DNA of 64,000 nt. Origin: Berghia stephanieae. Its lineage: Eukaryota > Mollusca > Gastropoda > Nudibranchia > Aeolidiidae. The notes under the pieces were generated by a model. The model had not been told where the DNA came from and searched no databases. It worked only from the letters and a program-made list of their open reading frames with translations. The stretch lies in contig CM067446.1 in assembly GCA_034508935.3 (NCBI GenBank), forward strand, positions 57,881,424-57,945,423, in the 5' to 3' direction. How positions within the stretch are numbered: position 1 is the first letter of the stretch; each line of letters starts with the position of its first letter. The position numbers were made by a program, and so were the translations under genes. Positions 11,380-22,101 of this stretch are shown piece after piece.

Positions 11380-13660
11380 TATTGTAGTAGTGGTAGTAAT
11401 GATGAAGATGTGATAGTGGTTGTTGTTGTAGTAGTTGTAGTGATGATGATGTGGTGGTGGTATAGTGGTTGTAGTAGTTGTGTTCGTGATGATAATGATG
11501 TGGTGGTGGTTGTAGTAGTGGTGGTAATAGTGCAATGTTGGATAAAACTAAATTGATAAACTGAAAAGTATATTATAAAAAATGAAAAGGTGATGATAGT
11601 GCAATGTTGGATAAAACTAAATTGATAAACTGAAAAGTATATTATAAAAAATATTTTTTATAATATACTTTTCAGTTTATCAATTTAGTTTTATCCAACA
11701 TTGCACTATCATCACATTTTTTATAATATACTTTTCAGTTTATCAATTTAGTTTTATCCAACATTGCACTATCATCACCTTTTCATTTTTTATAATATAC
11801 TTTTCAGTAGTGGTGGTAGTGATGTTGATGTGGTGGTGATGGTGGTTGTAGTACAAATGGTAGTGATGATAATGAGGTAGTGGTGGTTGTAGTCGTAGTA
11901 GTAGTGATGATGTGGTGGTGGTGGTTGTAGTAGTAATGGTCGTGATGATGATGTGGTGCTTGTGGTTGTCGTAGTAGTGGTAGTGATGATGATGATGTTG
12001 TAGTGGTGGTTGTAGTAGTAGTAGTAGTAGTGGTGGTAGTGATGATGATGTGGTGGTGGTGGTGGTTGTAGTAGTAGTGATAGTGATGATGATGTGGTGC
12101 TGGTGGTTGTAGTAGTAGTGGTAGTGATGATAATGATGTTGTAGTGGTGGTTGTAGTAGTAGTAGTAGTAGTAGTGGTAGTGATGATGATGTGGTGGTGG
12201 TGGTTATAGTAGCAGTGGTAGTGATGACGATGTGGCGGTGGTGGTGGTAGTTGTAGTAGTAGCAGTGGTGGTAGTGATGAAGATGAGGTGGTGGTGGTGC
12301 TTGCAGTAGTAGTGGTAGTGATAATGATGTGGTGGTGGTTGTAGTAGTGGTGGTAGTGATGATGATGTGGTGATGATGGTTGCAGTACACATGTTAGTGA
12401 TGATGATGTGGTGGTGGTTGTAGTAGTGGTGGTAGTGATGATGATGTGGTGGTGATGATGGTTGTAATACAAATGGTAGTGATGATGAACTGGTAGTGGT
12501 GGTTGTAGTAGTAGTGGTAATGATGATGTGGTGGTGGTGGTTGTAGTAGTAGTAGCAGTAGTGATGATGTGGTGGTGGTGGTTGTAGTAGTAGTGGTAAT
12601 GATGATGTGGTGGTGGTGGTTGTAGTAGTAGTGGTTGATGATGTGGTGGTGGTGGTTGTAGTAGTATTGGTGGTGATGATGTGGTGGTGGTGGTTGTAGT
12701 AGTAGTGGTAATGATGATGTAGTGGTGGTGGTGGTGGTTGTAGTAGTGGTAGTGGTAGTGATGATGGTGGTACTTATAGTAGTAGTGGTAGTGATGATGG
12801 TGGTACTTATAGTAGTCGTGGTAGTGATGATGTGGTGGTGGTGGTGGTTATAGTAGTAGTAGTGGTAGTGATGATGGTGGTACTTATAGTAGTAGTGGTA
12901 GTGATGATGTGGTGGTGGTGGTGGTTGTAGTAGTAGTGGTAGTGATGATGATGTGGTAGTGGCGGTTGTAGTAGTAGTGGTAGTTGCAGTGATGATGATG
13001 TGGTGGTGGTGGTTGTAGTAGTAGTGGTAGTGATGATGTGGTGGTGGTGGTTTTAGTAGTAGTGATAGTTGTAGTGATGATGTGGTGGTGGTGGTTGTAG
13101 TAGTAGTGGTAGAGATGATGTGGTGGTGGTGGTTGTAGTAGTAGTGGTAGTGATGATGTGGTGGTGGTGGTTGTAGTAGTAGAGATTGTGATGATGACGT
13201 GGTAGTGGTGGTTGTAGTAGTAGCTGTAAAGATGATGTGATGCTGGTAGTTGCAGTAGTAGTGGTAGTGATGACGATGTGATTGTGGTGGCTGTAGTAGT
13301 TGTGGTAGTTGCAGTGATGATGATGTGGTGGTGGTGGTTGCAGTAGTAGTGGTAGTGATGACGATGTGGTTGTGGTGGTTGTAGTAGTAGTGGTAGTGAT
13401 GATGATGTGGTGGTGGTGGTTGTAGTAGTAGTGGTGGTGATGATGATATGGTGGTGGTGGTTATAGTAGTAGTGGTAGTGATGATGATGTGGTGGTGGTG
13501 GTTGTAATAGTGATGGTAGTTGTGGTAGTGATGATGATGTGGTGGTGGTGGTGGTTGTAGTAGTTGTGGTAGTGATGATGATAAGGTGGTGGTGGTGGTT
13601 GCAGTAGTAGTGGTAGTGATGATGGTTGTAATACTAGTGGCAGTGATGATGATGTGGTGG
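11380..13660. repeat. Minisatellite built of GTN and GAT trinucleotides
   Basis: The unit is about 36-42 bases: GATGATGATG, then TGG repeats, then TTGTAGTAGTAGTGGTAGT. Units vary by whole triplets, so one frame stays open for hundreds of codons on the minus strand (His/Thr/Tyr/Ser-rich). I regard those open frames as repeat shadows, not genes. Confidence 0.93.
11527..11810. repeat. Perfect palindrome of a duplicated 65-70 bp unit inside the minisatellite
   Basis: A unit running from AGTGCAATGTTGGATAAAAC to AAAGTATATTATAAAAAAT occurs twice on the left. It is mirrored as reverse complement twice on the right. The centre is AAAAAATATTTTTT near 11652. Arms are about 125 bases. Confidence 0.9.
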
Positions 13661-13800
13661 TTGGAAAGGGGGGGGGGGGGTGTATCCTTGGAACAAATTG
13701 ACATCACCGGAATTTGACGGAAGTTGCCCGGAGCCCGGAATTTTTGCCTCCAGACCGAGTTTTTTCCGGTGAAACCGGAGTTTTGGCATCACTGCTTGAG

Positions 13801-14856
13801 TCTGAATAATCTTCCATGGTTATTCGGACTCAAAATTCCAATGCACACGTGTAATCAACAGATTTTTCAGACTCAATCTGAATAGTCTCCCGTGGGTGTG
13901 TAGTTTTAGATTGTTTGTTGTTTTTTTTATATTTGAATTATTGATAATTACATAAAATTAATGTTAATCAATATTACAATTTTAATATCTAACAACAGGT
14001 AGTCTAACCCCGCTTTATTAGACGAGAAAGACAAAATCATAGATAAATTGAAAGTCTAGATAGAAATTAAAAAGAAAAAAGTTAAAACTCTTCAAAAGTT
14101 AAAAGTAACAAAAAAGTCATTCAACGTAACTGTTGTATAATTGAAAAGCTTTTCTAACAACCTAACACAATGTCCACATACATAAAATCAGGACACATAT
14201 AAATAATTTAAAAATTGCAAATTCTCTGATACTGATAGTGTGAGACAGGCAACAATCCTTCTACAGTCAAAGTAGGGGAATGAGCCGAGTCAGTGGGATA
14301 TGGGCAAAACAAATTTCTTCTGAACTCTTTTTCTTTATCAGTTCCACCCTCTGCTTACTGCCCACATTGTGTCGTCTTCTCCTCTGTATGCGCACACACA
14401 TTTTTGGAGTTTGAGTCCGAAAAGCCACGGGAGACTATTCAGACTCGAGTCCGAATTAGAATTGCCACTTCATAAAAAGTTGGTTGCCATTTTTTATCAC
14501 ATAAATGGCAGCATTAACATCGGGTTAAATTATTCCGTTCGCCAGAGTCACGTCTTTACGAGAAAGTGCCCGAGTAAGTCAAAAGAAAGTCAGTTGGGCG
14601 GTTGCTGGCACAAGTTCATATGATTATGATATATAATGAATACGGAGTGTCTACGTACACTGTAACTTTAGGCAATTTAGTGAGCAGCAGCAGTGGGAGT
14701 CAAATTGTGACCCAACTCGCCCATATAAGAAAGTTATGACTGGAAATTACGTTTGTTTTTACTAATAGTTTTAGAGGGGTTCAATTAATGATGCCTAACT
14801 TCGTTATTATAAAGAGGAATATCGCAGATATTTTGGTATCATAATCATTATTTTCG
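13801..14856. other. No gene seen; scattered inverted GAGTCTGAAT motifs
   Basis: Short motifs of the type GACTC(G)AGTC / ATTCAGACTC recur in both orientations at about 13796, 13880 and 14440. The pair around 13880 and 14435 looks like degenerate inverted repeats of a small element. Otherwise the stretch is AT-rich. Confidence 0.35.
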
Positions 14857-14859
14857 TTA

Positions 14860-15080
14860 CCGGGCACCTAGCCTAGGGATCTACGTACACGGTAACATTT
14901 ATACAAGGTAACCTTGAATCTTGCCTTTAATGAACTTTAATGGGTTAAATTGTATTGTTTGATTTTTTTTTTTAATAACACACAAACACGCATACAGAGC
15001 GAGGTCTATCCATAGCTTGTATAGTAGCGGCAAACCAGTTACCGGAGCTACCGTGTACGTAGATGAGGCTAGGTGCCCGG
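14860..15080. mobile_element. 221-bp MITE with TTA target duplication
   Basis: Left end CCGGGCACCTAGCCT and then ATCTACGTACACGGTA are mirrored at the right end, giving TIRs of about 35 bases. TTA flanks both sides (14857-14859 and 15081-15083). A 3-bp TTA/TWA duplication is typical of PIF/Harbinger-type MITEs; the assignment is inference. Confidence 0.75.
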
Positions 15081-15498
15081 TTAGCGTAGACACTGCCTAA
15101 TGAATATCATTAAGTAAGAATTATGATAGAAGGATATCTGACAGGCTGAAGTTGAAGGAGTCAGAAAATTCAAGAATAGTTAGAAAGCGAGTGTGTAAGT
15201 AAGGTTGATCTGGGACAGAGTGACTGTTACTGTGGGCGTGAGGGCCTCACTCAGAAAATCAGAAGTCAGCAGAAGGCAAGTTTCCCTTCCCCTTACTTTT
15301 TTAGTTTGTTGGTCACAGCCCTATATCGCATCAACACGTCGCTGTCTTTTTCCATTATTAAGTTGAGTTTATAAATAGAGACGAAACATTAGTTAAAGAT
15401 TTGCGGTTTGTTATTGATCTTGTACTGCAAAAGAAATTTCAGCCCTCCTTTTGCCTTTTGCTTCAGCTACTCAACTATCATTACTGTCATTTATCTAC

Positions 15499-16024
15499 CA
15501 GGGTTGCCAGATTATTTTTCAACAAAATGCCAGGGGAAGACTCAAAAAATGCCAAAACACTCAAAAAAATGCCAAAGTCTGTTGACTCCCACCCCTACTA
15601 AGAAAACTACTCACTTTTGATAGAAAATTTACTATCATATCCTGGTGGCTTGCGTGTTTTCTTTTCTTTTTTTTTTATGAATTATACTAAATTTCCTGTT
15701 GGGGTAATTTTTTACCTACTGACTACGAAGTGGAGTGCTAAACCACTACACCACGGTTGGATTTTAAGAATGAAAAAGAAATACATTAACATGAAAGGTA
15801 AATACGTAAACAGTTAAATAATTATTGACAATTAAGAAAACTTACTGTTTCGTGTTTCTTACGAAACTTAATTAAGAAAATGTGTCATTTGAAGTATAAT
15901 GTACAAGAAAAGAAAATGCCAAATGAAAATGCCAAATGCCAAATGATTTTTCTAATGCCAAACGGTTTTCAAAAATGCCAGATTTTTGGAATCTGGCATT
16001 TAAAATGCCAAACTGGCAACCCTG
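15499..16024. mobile_element. MITE with iterated word ATGCCAAA
   Basis: The termini are CAGGGTTGCCAG and CTGGCAACCCTG, perfect 12-bp TIRs, flanked on both sides by CTAC. The subterminal zones repeat AATGCCAAA at least three times on the left and six times on the right. No coding capacity. The termini are hAT-like, but the visible direct repeat is only 4 bases. Confidence 0.75.
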
Positions 16025-16288
16025 CTACAATAGTGTTGGGTTATTTGATCGCTTTTACCCGATCGACGATCGAGCGCTTAGCCACGAGTCAGCGTCCGAT
16101 CTCAATGCCGGAAGAGCGAGTTAGTAAAACGATCGAGTTAGTAAAACGATCAAGCGGGTTGTGAGCTTGAGACGAGCTTGAGACGATCTTGACACGTGAG
16201 ACGAGCTTGAGACGATCAGGATCCGAGCGAGCGGAGGGGTAACGAGTGTTTCGAATCATTTCAAATTCAAACGATCACAGTTTGCCAT
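16025..16288. repeat. Short tandem of GAGCTTGAGACGA words outside the palindrome
   Basis: The motif GAGACGAGCTTGAGACGATC and variants with CGATCGAG recur several times from about 16060 to 16215. The stretch ends where homology between the palindrome arms begins. Confidence 0.6.
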
Positions 16289-16494
16289 TGGTCAGAATCA
16301 GCGTGGGTGCGCAACCGGATGCGCGGGTTGACGGAGGTAGGAAACAATAACAAACCCACATGGTTGCCATTACCTCCACCATCATTCTCGCTCACGGTTT
16401 GTGGAAAGCACTTCATTACAGGCACGTAATAGTGAATCTAGTTTTTGTTTTGAACATTTCTATTATTATTCTTTGTAAATTGACCCATATTAAA

Positions 16495-16865
16495 AGAAAC
16501 ATACAAACAAAACAGGCATGACCAGTCACTAACAATGCCGTGTAGTGTGTAGACAGTAACACAGTACGGTGAACATGACTGACACTGACATTGGGGTCGG
16601 AATGTCGGAACCCATGAGTCGTTCGCAACTCTGCCTCACGTATTCATTTAATCAGTCAATTTAATTTTTATTAAGCTTGCGTAAAACATACAAACAAAAA
16701 AGACATGACCAGTCACTAACAATGCAGTGTAGTGTGTAGACAGTAACACGGTACGGTGAACATGAATGACACTGGGATCGGAATGTCGGAACCCAGTAGT
16801 CGTTCGCAACTCAGCCTCGCGTACTCATTTAATCAGTCAATTTAAATTTCATTTAGCTTGCCTAT
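16495..16865. repeat. Tandem duplication of about 190 bp (left arm)
   Basis: Two units start with ACATACAAACAAAA and run through ATGACCAGTCACTAAC, GGAATGTCGGAACCCA and TTAATCAGTCAATTTAA. They differ at scattered sites. The same pair lies in reverse complement at about 28010-28380 in the right arm. Confidence 0.85.
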
Positions 16866-17185
16866 TCTTCAAGTTTATGATATATTCACTTTTTCTATTT
16901 AAAAAGGGTAATCCAAACAGACCATAAAAACGATTTTATAATAAGCCGACTTCAACTTCCATCACTTACGACACGAACTTATTTTGGGTGGTTTTTTTTA
17001 ACAAAACCGTTTGACTCAAACTAAAGCTTCGGCATTGGATAAGGAGCGAGGTCCCTGTTGCCATCTTGTTTAGTTTATACAGAGACTGGGTTGCCAGCTT
17101 GGCTGTTCTTGATAAATAGTAGTAAATAGCACAACCTTGTGCAATGAGAGATAGAGAGAGAGAGAGATTTTGAACAAAAAACGAA

Positions 17186-17189
<4 letters not shown>

Positions 17190-17223
<34 letters not shown>

Positions 17224-17253
17224 TCTCTCTCTCTTGCCCTCTCTCTCTCTCTC

Positions 17254-17347
<94 letters not shown>

Positions 17348-17365
17348 CTCCCCCTCTCTCTCTCT
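17190..17365. repeat. (CT)n array, left arm
   Basis: Mostly CT with a few interruptions. The right-arm counterpart at about 27585-27690 is shorter and more interrupted, so this tract has changed length since the arms separated. Confidence 0.95.
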
Positions 17366-17475
17366 TCCTATTTCATCTGTCACACTGTTTGACAATCTTC
17401 TTCACCTGGCTCACTTGTACTTGTAATATCGGGTGTAAGGTAAAATTTTGAACAATTATTATTATTTATAAAATG

Positions 17476-18796
17476 CAGAAACTTTGCAAATAAACCGATA
17501 GACTAGATATGAATTCGATTCGAAAAGTGGAACACAAAAGGAGAATTTGCGAATACCCGGTCCAGACATAAGCGTCATGGTCTTATTTAAAGTGCAGAAT
17601 CTTTGCAAATAAACGGATAAAATAGAGATTCATTCGATTCGAAAAGTGGAACACAAAAGCAGAATTTGCGAATGCCCGGTCCAGACATAAGCGTTATGGG
17701 CTTATTTATAAAGTGCAGAAACTTTGCAAATAAACGGATAAGATAGAGATTCATTCGATTCGAAAAGTGGAACACAAAAGCAGAATTTGCGAATGCCCGG
17801 TCCAGACATAAGCGCTATGGTCTTATTTATAAAGTGCAGAAACTTTGCAAATAAACGGATAAGATAGAGATTCATTCGATTCGAAAAGTGGAACACAAAA
17901 GCAGAATCTGCGAATGCCCGGTCCAGACATAAGCGTTATGGTCTTATTTATAAAGTGCAGAAACTTTGCAAATATACGGATAGACTAGATGTTATTTCGA
18001 TTCGAAAAGTGGAACACAAAAGGAAAATTTGCGAATACCCAGTCCAGACATAAGCGTCATTGTCCTATTTATAAAGTACAGAATCTTTGCAAATAGACGG
18101 ATAAAATAGAGATTAATTCGATTCGAAAAGTGGAACACAAAAGCAGAATTTGCGAATGCCCGGTCCAGACATAAGCGCTATGGTCTTATTTATAAAGTGC
18201 AGAAACTTTGCAAATAAACGGAAAAAACAGATTAATTCTAATCGAACAGTGGAACACAAAGGCAGAATTTGCGAACAACCGGTCCAGACATAAGCGTTAT
18301 GGTCTTATTTATAAAATCTAGAAACTTTGCAAATAATGGATAAAATAGAGATCAATTCGATTCGAAAAGTGGAACACAAAAGCAGAATTTGCGAATGCCC
18401 GGTCCAGACATAAGCGTTATGGTCTTATTAATAAAATGCAGAAACTTTGCAAATAAACGGATAGACTAGATATTAATTCGATTCGAAAAGTGGAACACAA
18501 AAGCAGAATTTGCGAATGCCCGGTCCAGACATAAGCGCTATGGTCTTATTTATAAAGTGCAGAAACTTTGCAAATAAACGGAAAAAATAGAGATTAATTC
18601 TAATCGAACAGTGGAACACAAAGGCAGAATTTTCGAACAACCGGTCGAGACATAAGCGTTATGGTCTTATTTATAAAGTGCAGAAAATTTGCAAATAAAC
18701 GGATAAGATAGAGATTAATTCGATTCGAAAAGTGGAACACAAAAGCAGAATTTGTGAATACCCGGTCCAGGCATAAGCGTCATGGTCTTGTTTAAA
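17476..18796. repeat. 121-bp satellite array, about 11 copies (left arm)
   Basis: The monomer contains GAAAAGTGGAACACAAAAGC, CCCGGTCCAGACATAAGCG and TGCAGAAACTTTGCAAATAA. A variant with GAACAGTGGAACAC and CAACCGGTC recurs every third monomer (about 18245 and 18606), which suggests a three-monomer higher-order unit. Open frames inside are repeat shadows. Confidence 0.95.
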
Positions 18797-18840
18797 TGAA
18801 ACAATGCCATTAAAAAAAATATATGGTCAATGAGTAATTA

Positions 18841-21800
18841 CCCCGTGTGGTGTCCGGGGTCCCTCAACTGAGAGGGTCAAGAATAGCCCAACGCCAAGCC
18901 AGCGTGTCGTAAAAGGCGACTAATGGTGTGTGATTCCCCCATCTTTGAGTCACCTGGTCCTCCAGGTTGGGGGTTGGCAAAGGGTTAACACCCCTTTCCG
19001 TTAAACTCAAACCGTTACAGAAACACAGACAGACAAACCAAATCCTTTTTTTAGCTTGGGCGACCGAAGAGTTTCTGGAATTACAGAATTTATGAAGGAC
19101 AACAGACAAAGCCGAAAGGACTCTGCTGACCCGATGACGTCTTCGCCAAACAAGCAGCTTCGAATTGCGTCGTGGAACGTTCGCACCATGTATGAAGCAG
19201 GAAAAAGCTCTCAAGTTGTGACTGAGATGAGAAGATACAGGCTGCATATACTTGGAGTAAGCGAAACCCACTGGATACAATCCGGACAGAAACACCTCAA
19301 GTCTGGGGAGAAGATTTTATATTCAGGGAGAGGGGACGGGATTCATACACAGGGAGTAGGAATAATTCTAAGCAAGTTTGCCCAGAAGTCACTGAGAGGA
19401 TGGGAACAATGCGGAGAAAGGATCATCATGGCGTCCTTTACAACACGGAGTAAGAAGATCAGCATGAACATTGTACAGATCTATGCCCCAACAAATGATG
19501 CAACAGATGAGGACAAAGATACATTTTATGGTCTGCTACAACAAGTCATTGACAAGTTGCCAAGGAAAGACATCAACATATTGATGGGAGATGCTAATGC
19601 AAAAGTGGGACAGGATAACGTAGGCTATGAAGGTATCATGGGACGTCATGGCATGGGAGAAATGAATGATAATGGTGAGAGATTTGCAAATTTCTGTGCA
19701 TTCAACAGTTTTGTGATTGGAGGATCAGTGTTCCCCCATAAGAGGATCCACAAAGCAACTTGGGTCTCACCAGATGGTGTGACAGAGAATCAGATTGATC
19801 ATTTTTGTATCTCTCGTAGATTCAGACGTTCATTGGAAGATGTGACAGTACGGAGAGGGGCAGATGTTGGATCAGACCACCACCTGCTATTGGCAAAGCT
19901 TAAGCTCCGACTCAGAAAACACGGGGCCAGATCACATACAAGAAGAAAATTCGAGGTGAATGCACTTGATGGGGAAAAGAATGAGGAATTCAAACTACAA
20001 TTGAGTAATAGATTCCAACCTCTTACTGAGCTCGAGGAGGACATAGATGTAGAGTCACATTGGGCAAAGATCAAGGAAGTTTACATAACAACTTGCCACG
20101 AGGTATTGGGGGTAAAGAAATCGGAACATAAAGAATGGATAAGTCCAACCACCTTGGACCTTATTGAAAAGAGGAGAACAAGGAAGGAACAAGTGAATGC
20201 AAGCCGAACAAGGGCTTCAAGACTGGATGCACAAGAGCAGTATCGAGCCATAGCTAAGGAAGTCAAAAGATCTGTGAAGAAAGACAAGGAAGCATTCATG
20301 AACAGACTTGCAGAGAAAGCAGAAGCAGCAGCGACTGGAGGACACATGAGGATCCTTTATCAAACTACCAAGACACTTGCTGGAAAATATGGGAAACCAG
20401 AGGTACCAGTCAAAGACAAAGATGGGAAAACTATTTTTGGAAAAGAGGCTCAATCTGAACGATGGAGGGAACATTTCAACTGCCTTCTGAACAGACCACC
20501 ACCAGACAACCAGCCAGAAATTTTGCCTGCAAGGAATGAGCTACCAATTAGCTGTGATCCACCATCGATAGCAGAGATTGTGGGTGCCATTAACAAGATG
20601 AAAAGGGGGAAAGCTGCTGGACCAGACCAGATTCCACCGGAGGCTCTAAAAGTTGATGCGGAAAGAAATGCTGAGGCCCTGCACCCACTATTTGAGAGAA
20701 TCTGGAATGACGGGATATTCCCAAAGGATTGGAAGGAAGGACATCTTATCAAGCTTCCAAAGAAAGGGGACCTCAGTAATTGTAATAATTATCGAGGCAT
20801 CACTCTTCTTTCTATCCCAGGAAAGGTTTTCAACCGTATTATTTTAGAGAGAATTAAGAATGCAACAGATGCTAAACTGCGGGACGAACAGGCAGGTTTT
20901 CGGAAAAACCGTTCAACCACCGACCAGATTGCCTCTCTGCGAGTCATAGTGGAACAGTCTATAGAATGGAACTCTCCTCTTATTGTCAACTTTCTGGATT
21001 ACGAGAAGGCTTTCGACAGTATTGACAGAGCAACATTGTGGAAAATTCTGGCACATTATGGACTCCCTGAAAAGATAGTAAACCTCATTAAGGAAATGTA
21101 TGAAGGATCAAGTTGCAGGGTTGTACATGAAGATCAGCTGACTGACAGCTTTGAAATTAAGACTGGTGTCAAGCAGGGATGCTTGCTCTCTCCATTCCTG
21201 TTCATCCTTGCCATTGATTGGCTAATGAAGGAAACCTCCAAAGGGAGAAGAAATGGGATACAGTGGACCCCCTGGACACAGTTGGATGATCTGGATTTTG
21301 CAGATGATCTGGCTCTTTTGTCCCACACCCAGGACCAGATGCAAACAAAAACCACAATTATAAACAGCCTCTCGGAATCAATTGGTCTAAGAATACACCC
21401 TGCAAAGTCAAAGGTCTTGAGGATAGGTACGCGTCAAAGGGAGCAGATCAAAGTAAAAGATCAGGAACTCGAAGATATAGACACTTTCTGCTATCTCGGA
21501 AGTATAATTGACAAGGATGGAGGCACGGAAGCAGAGGTGAAAGCACGAATAGGAAAGGCACAGGCTGCATTCACATCTTTGAACAGAGTTTGGAGAACTA
21601 AAGATATCTCCCTTCAACTAAAGCTAAGACTTTTCAACTCAAACGTGAAGTCTGTCCTACTGTATGGATGTGAAACTTGGAACGCATCACAGGCATGTAT
21701 AAGGAGGGTACAGATTTTTGTAAACAGGTGCATGCGTAAGCTACTCAGAATAAAATGGATGGATAGAATAAAAAATGAAGAAGTATGGAAAAGAACACAG

Positions 21801-22090
21801 CAGAAACCAGTAGGAGAGGATATAGGAAGAAGACGATGGAGGTGGATTGGACACACGCTTAGAAAGAATGACTCAACTATAACAAAGAAAGTATTGGACT
21901 GGAACCCTCAGGGCAGAAGATCAAGGGGAAGGCCACGAGGAACATGGAGAAGAATTAAAGAAGCTGATATACAGAGAAGTGGTAAGACCTGGAATGAGAT
22001 AAAAAAGTTGGCTCAGGATAGAGAAGGATGGAAACTGTTTGTCTGTGGCCTATACCCTGACCCAGGGTGAAAAAGGCAATGATGATGATG
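18841..22090 (+). mobile_element. Complete RTE-clade LINE with target-site duplication
   Basis: The element is 3250 bases: a 5' leader of about 250 bases, one open frame and a 3' part of only 20 bases ending in GATGATGATG. The 11-bp target duplication ATGAGTAATTA stands at 18830-18840 and 22091-22101. The right palindrome arm holds the uninterrupted site once, at about 25238-25248. A short 3' end with a trinucleotide tail is typical of RTE elements. It looks complete, with an undamaged reading frame, and is probably young. Confidence 0.95.
19092..22070 (+). CDS. RTE endonuclease-reverse transcriptase, intact, 992 aa
   Basis: This protein nicks target DNA and copies its own RNA at the nick (target-primed reverse transcription). 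Counted from the ATG at 19092, an apurinic-type endonuclease lies at about residues 22-265 (RIASWNVRTMYEAGK, GVSETHW, IYAPTND, MGDANAKVG, and the catalytic GSDHHLLL). A reverse transcriptase lies at about 470-770 (KGDLSNCNNYRGITLL, the A box NFLDYEKAFDS, VKQGCLLSPFLF, and the C box DFADDLALL). A C-terminal part has VLLYGCETW and RRWRWIGHTLRK. The frame stays open 12 codons upstream of this ATG without another Met; that extension starts with TTG. No stop or frameshift interrupts it. Homologues in databases are often mislabelled craniofacial development protein 2. It lies in the left arm only. Confidence 0.95.
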   Translation: MKDNRQSRKDSADPMTSSPNKQLRIASWNVRTMYEAGKSSQVVTEMRRYRLHILGVSETHWIQSGQKHLKSGEKILYSGRGDGIHTQGVGIILSKFAQKSLRGWEQCGERIIMASFTTRSKKISMNIVQIYAPTNDATDEDKDTFYGLLQQVIDKLPRKDINILMGDANAKVGQDNVGYEGIMGRHGMGEMNDNGERFANFCAFNSFVIGGSVFPHKRIHKATWVSPDGVTENQIDHFCISRRFRRSLEDVTVRRGADVGSDHHLLLAKLKLRLRKHGARSHTRRKFEVNALDGEKNEEFKLQLSNRFQPLTELEEDIDVESHWAKIKEVYITTCHEVLGVKKSEHKEWISPTTLDLIEKRRTRKEQVNASRTRASRLDAQEQYRAIAKEVKRSVKKDKEAFMNRLAEKAEAAATGGHMRILYQTTKTLAGKYGKPEVPVKDKDGKTIFGKEAQSERWREHFNCLLNRPPPDNQPEILPARNELPISCDPPSIAEIVGAINKMKRGKAAGPDQIPPEALKVDAERNAEALHPLFERIWNDGIFPKDWKEGHLIKLPKKGDLSNCNNYRGITLLSIPGKVFNRIILERIKNATDAKLRDEQAGFRKNRSTTDQIASLRVIVEQSIEWNSPLIVNFLDYEKAFDSIDRATLWKILAHYGLPEKIVNLIKEMYEGSSCRVVHEDQLTDSFEIKTGVKQGCLLSPFLFILAIDWLMKETSKGRRNGIQWTPWTQLDDLDFADDLALLSHTQDQMQTKTTIINSLSESIGLRIHPAKSKVLRIGTRQREQIKVKDQELEDIDTFCYLGSIIDKDGGTEAEVKARIGKAQAAFTSLNRVWRTKDISLQLKLRLFNSNVKSVLLYGCETWNASQACIRRVQIFVNRCMRKLLRIKWMDRIKNEEVWKRTQQKPVGEDIGRRRWRWIGHTLRKNDSTITKKVLDWNPQGRRSRGRPRGTWRRIKEADIQRSGKTWNEIKKLAQDREGWKLFVCGLYPDPG

Positions 22091-22101
22091 ATGAGTAATT
22101 A

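Larger units (their letters stand above)
11005..13794. mobile_element. TIR element carrying an internal minisatellite (copy 1)
   Basis: The left end CAGAGACGCCAA and the right end, whose complement is CAGTGATGCCAA, form imperfect TIRs. CTTGAG flanks both ends (10999-11004 and 13795-13800). Left subterminal sequence repeats the word GGA(A/G)TTT, and the right end repeats CCGGA(A/G)TTT. The middle is a long minisatellite with an embedded palindrome. Related copies lie at 37205-37680 (inverted, short) and 49333-52272. No transposase is encoded. Confidence 0.72.

Noticed and set aside
12394-13707. Open frame of 437 codons, His/Thr/Tyr/Ser-rich, minus strand
   Set aside because: It is produced by triplet periodicity of the minisatellite. 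Other frames of the same DNA are also open, and there is no start context or homology.
17476-18796. Regular repeats with constant spacing, considered as a CRISPR-like array
   Set aside because: The whole 121-bp unit is repeated without unique spacers, and the context is eukaryotic, so it is a satellite.
19092-22070. Host gene for craniofacial development protein 2
   Set aside because: That database label is attached to RTE LINE proteins. The endonuclease, RT motifs, target duplication and trinucleotide tail show a LINE.
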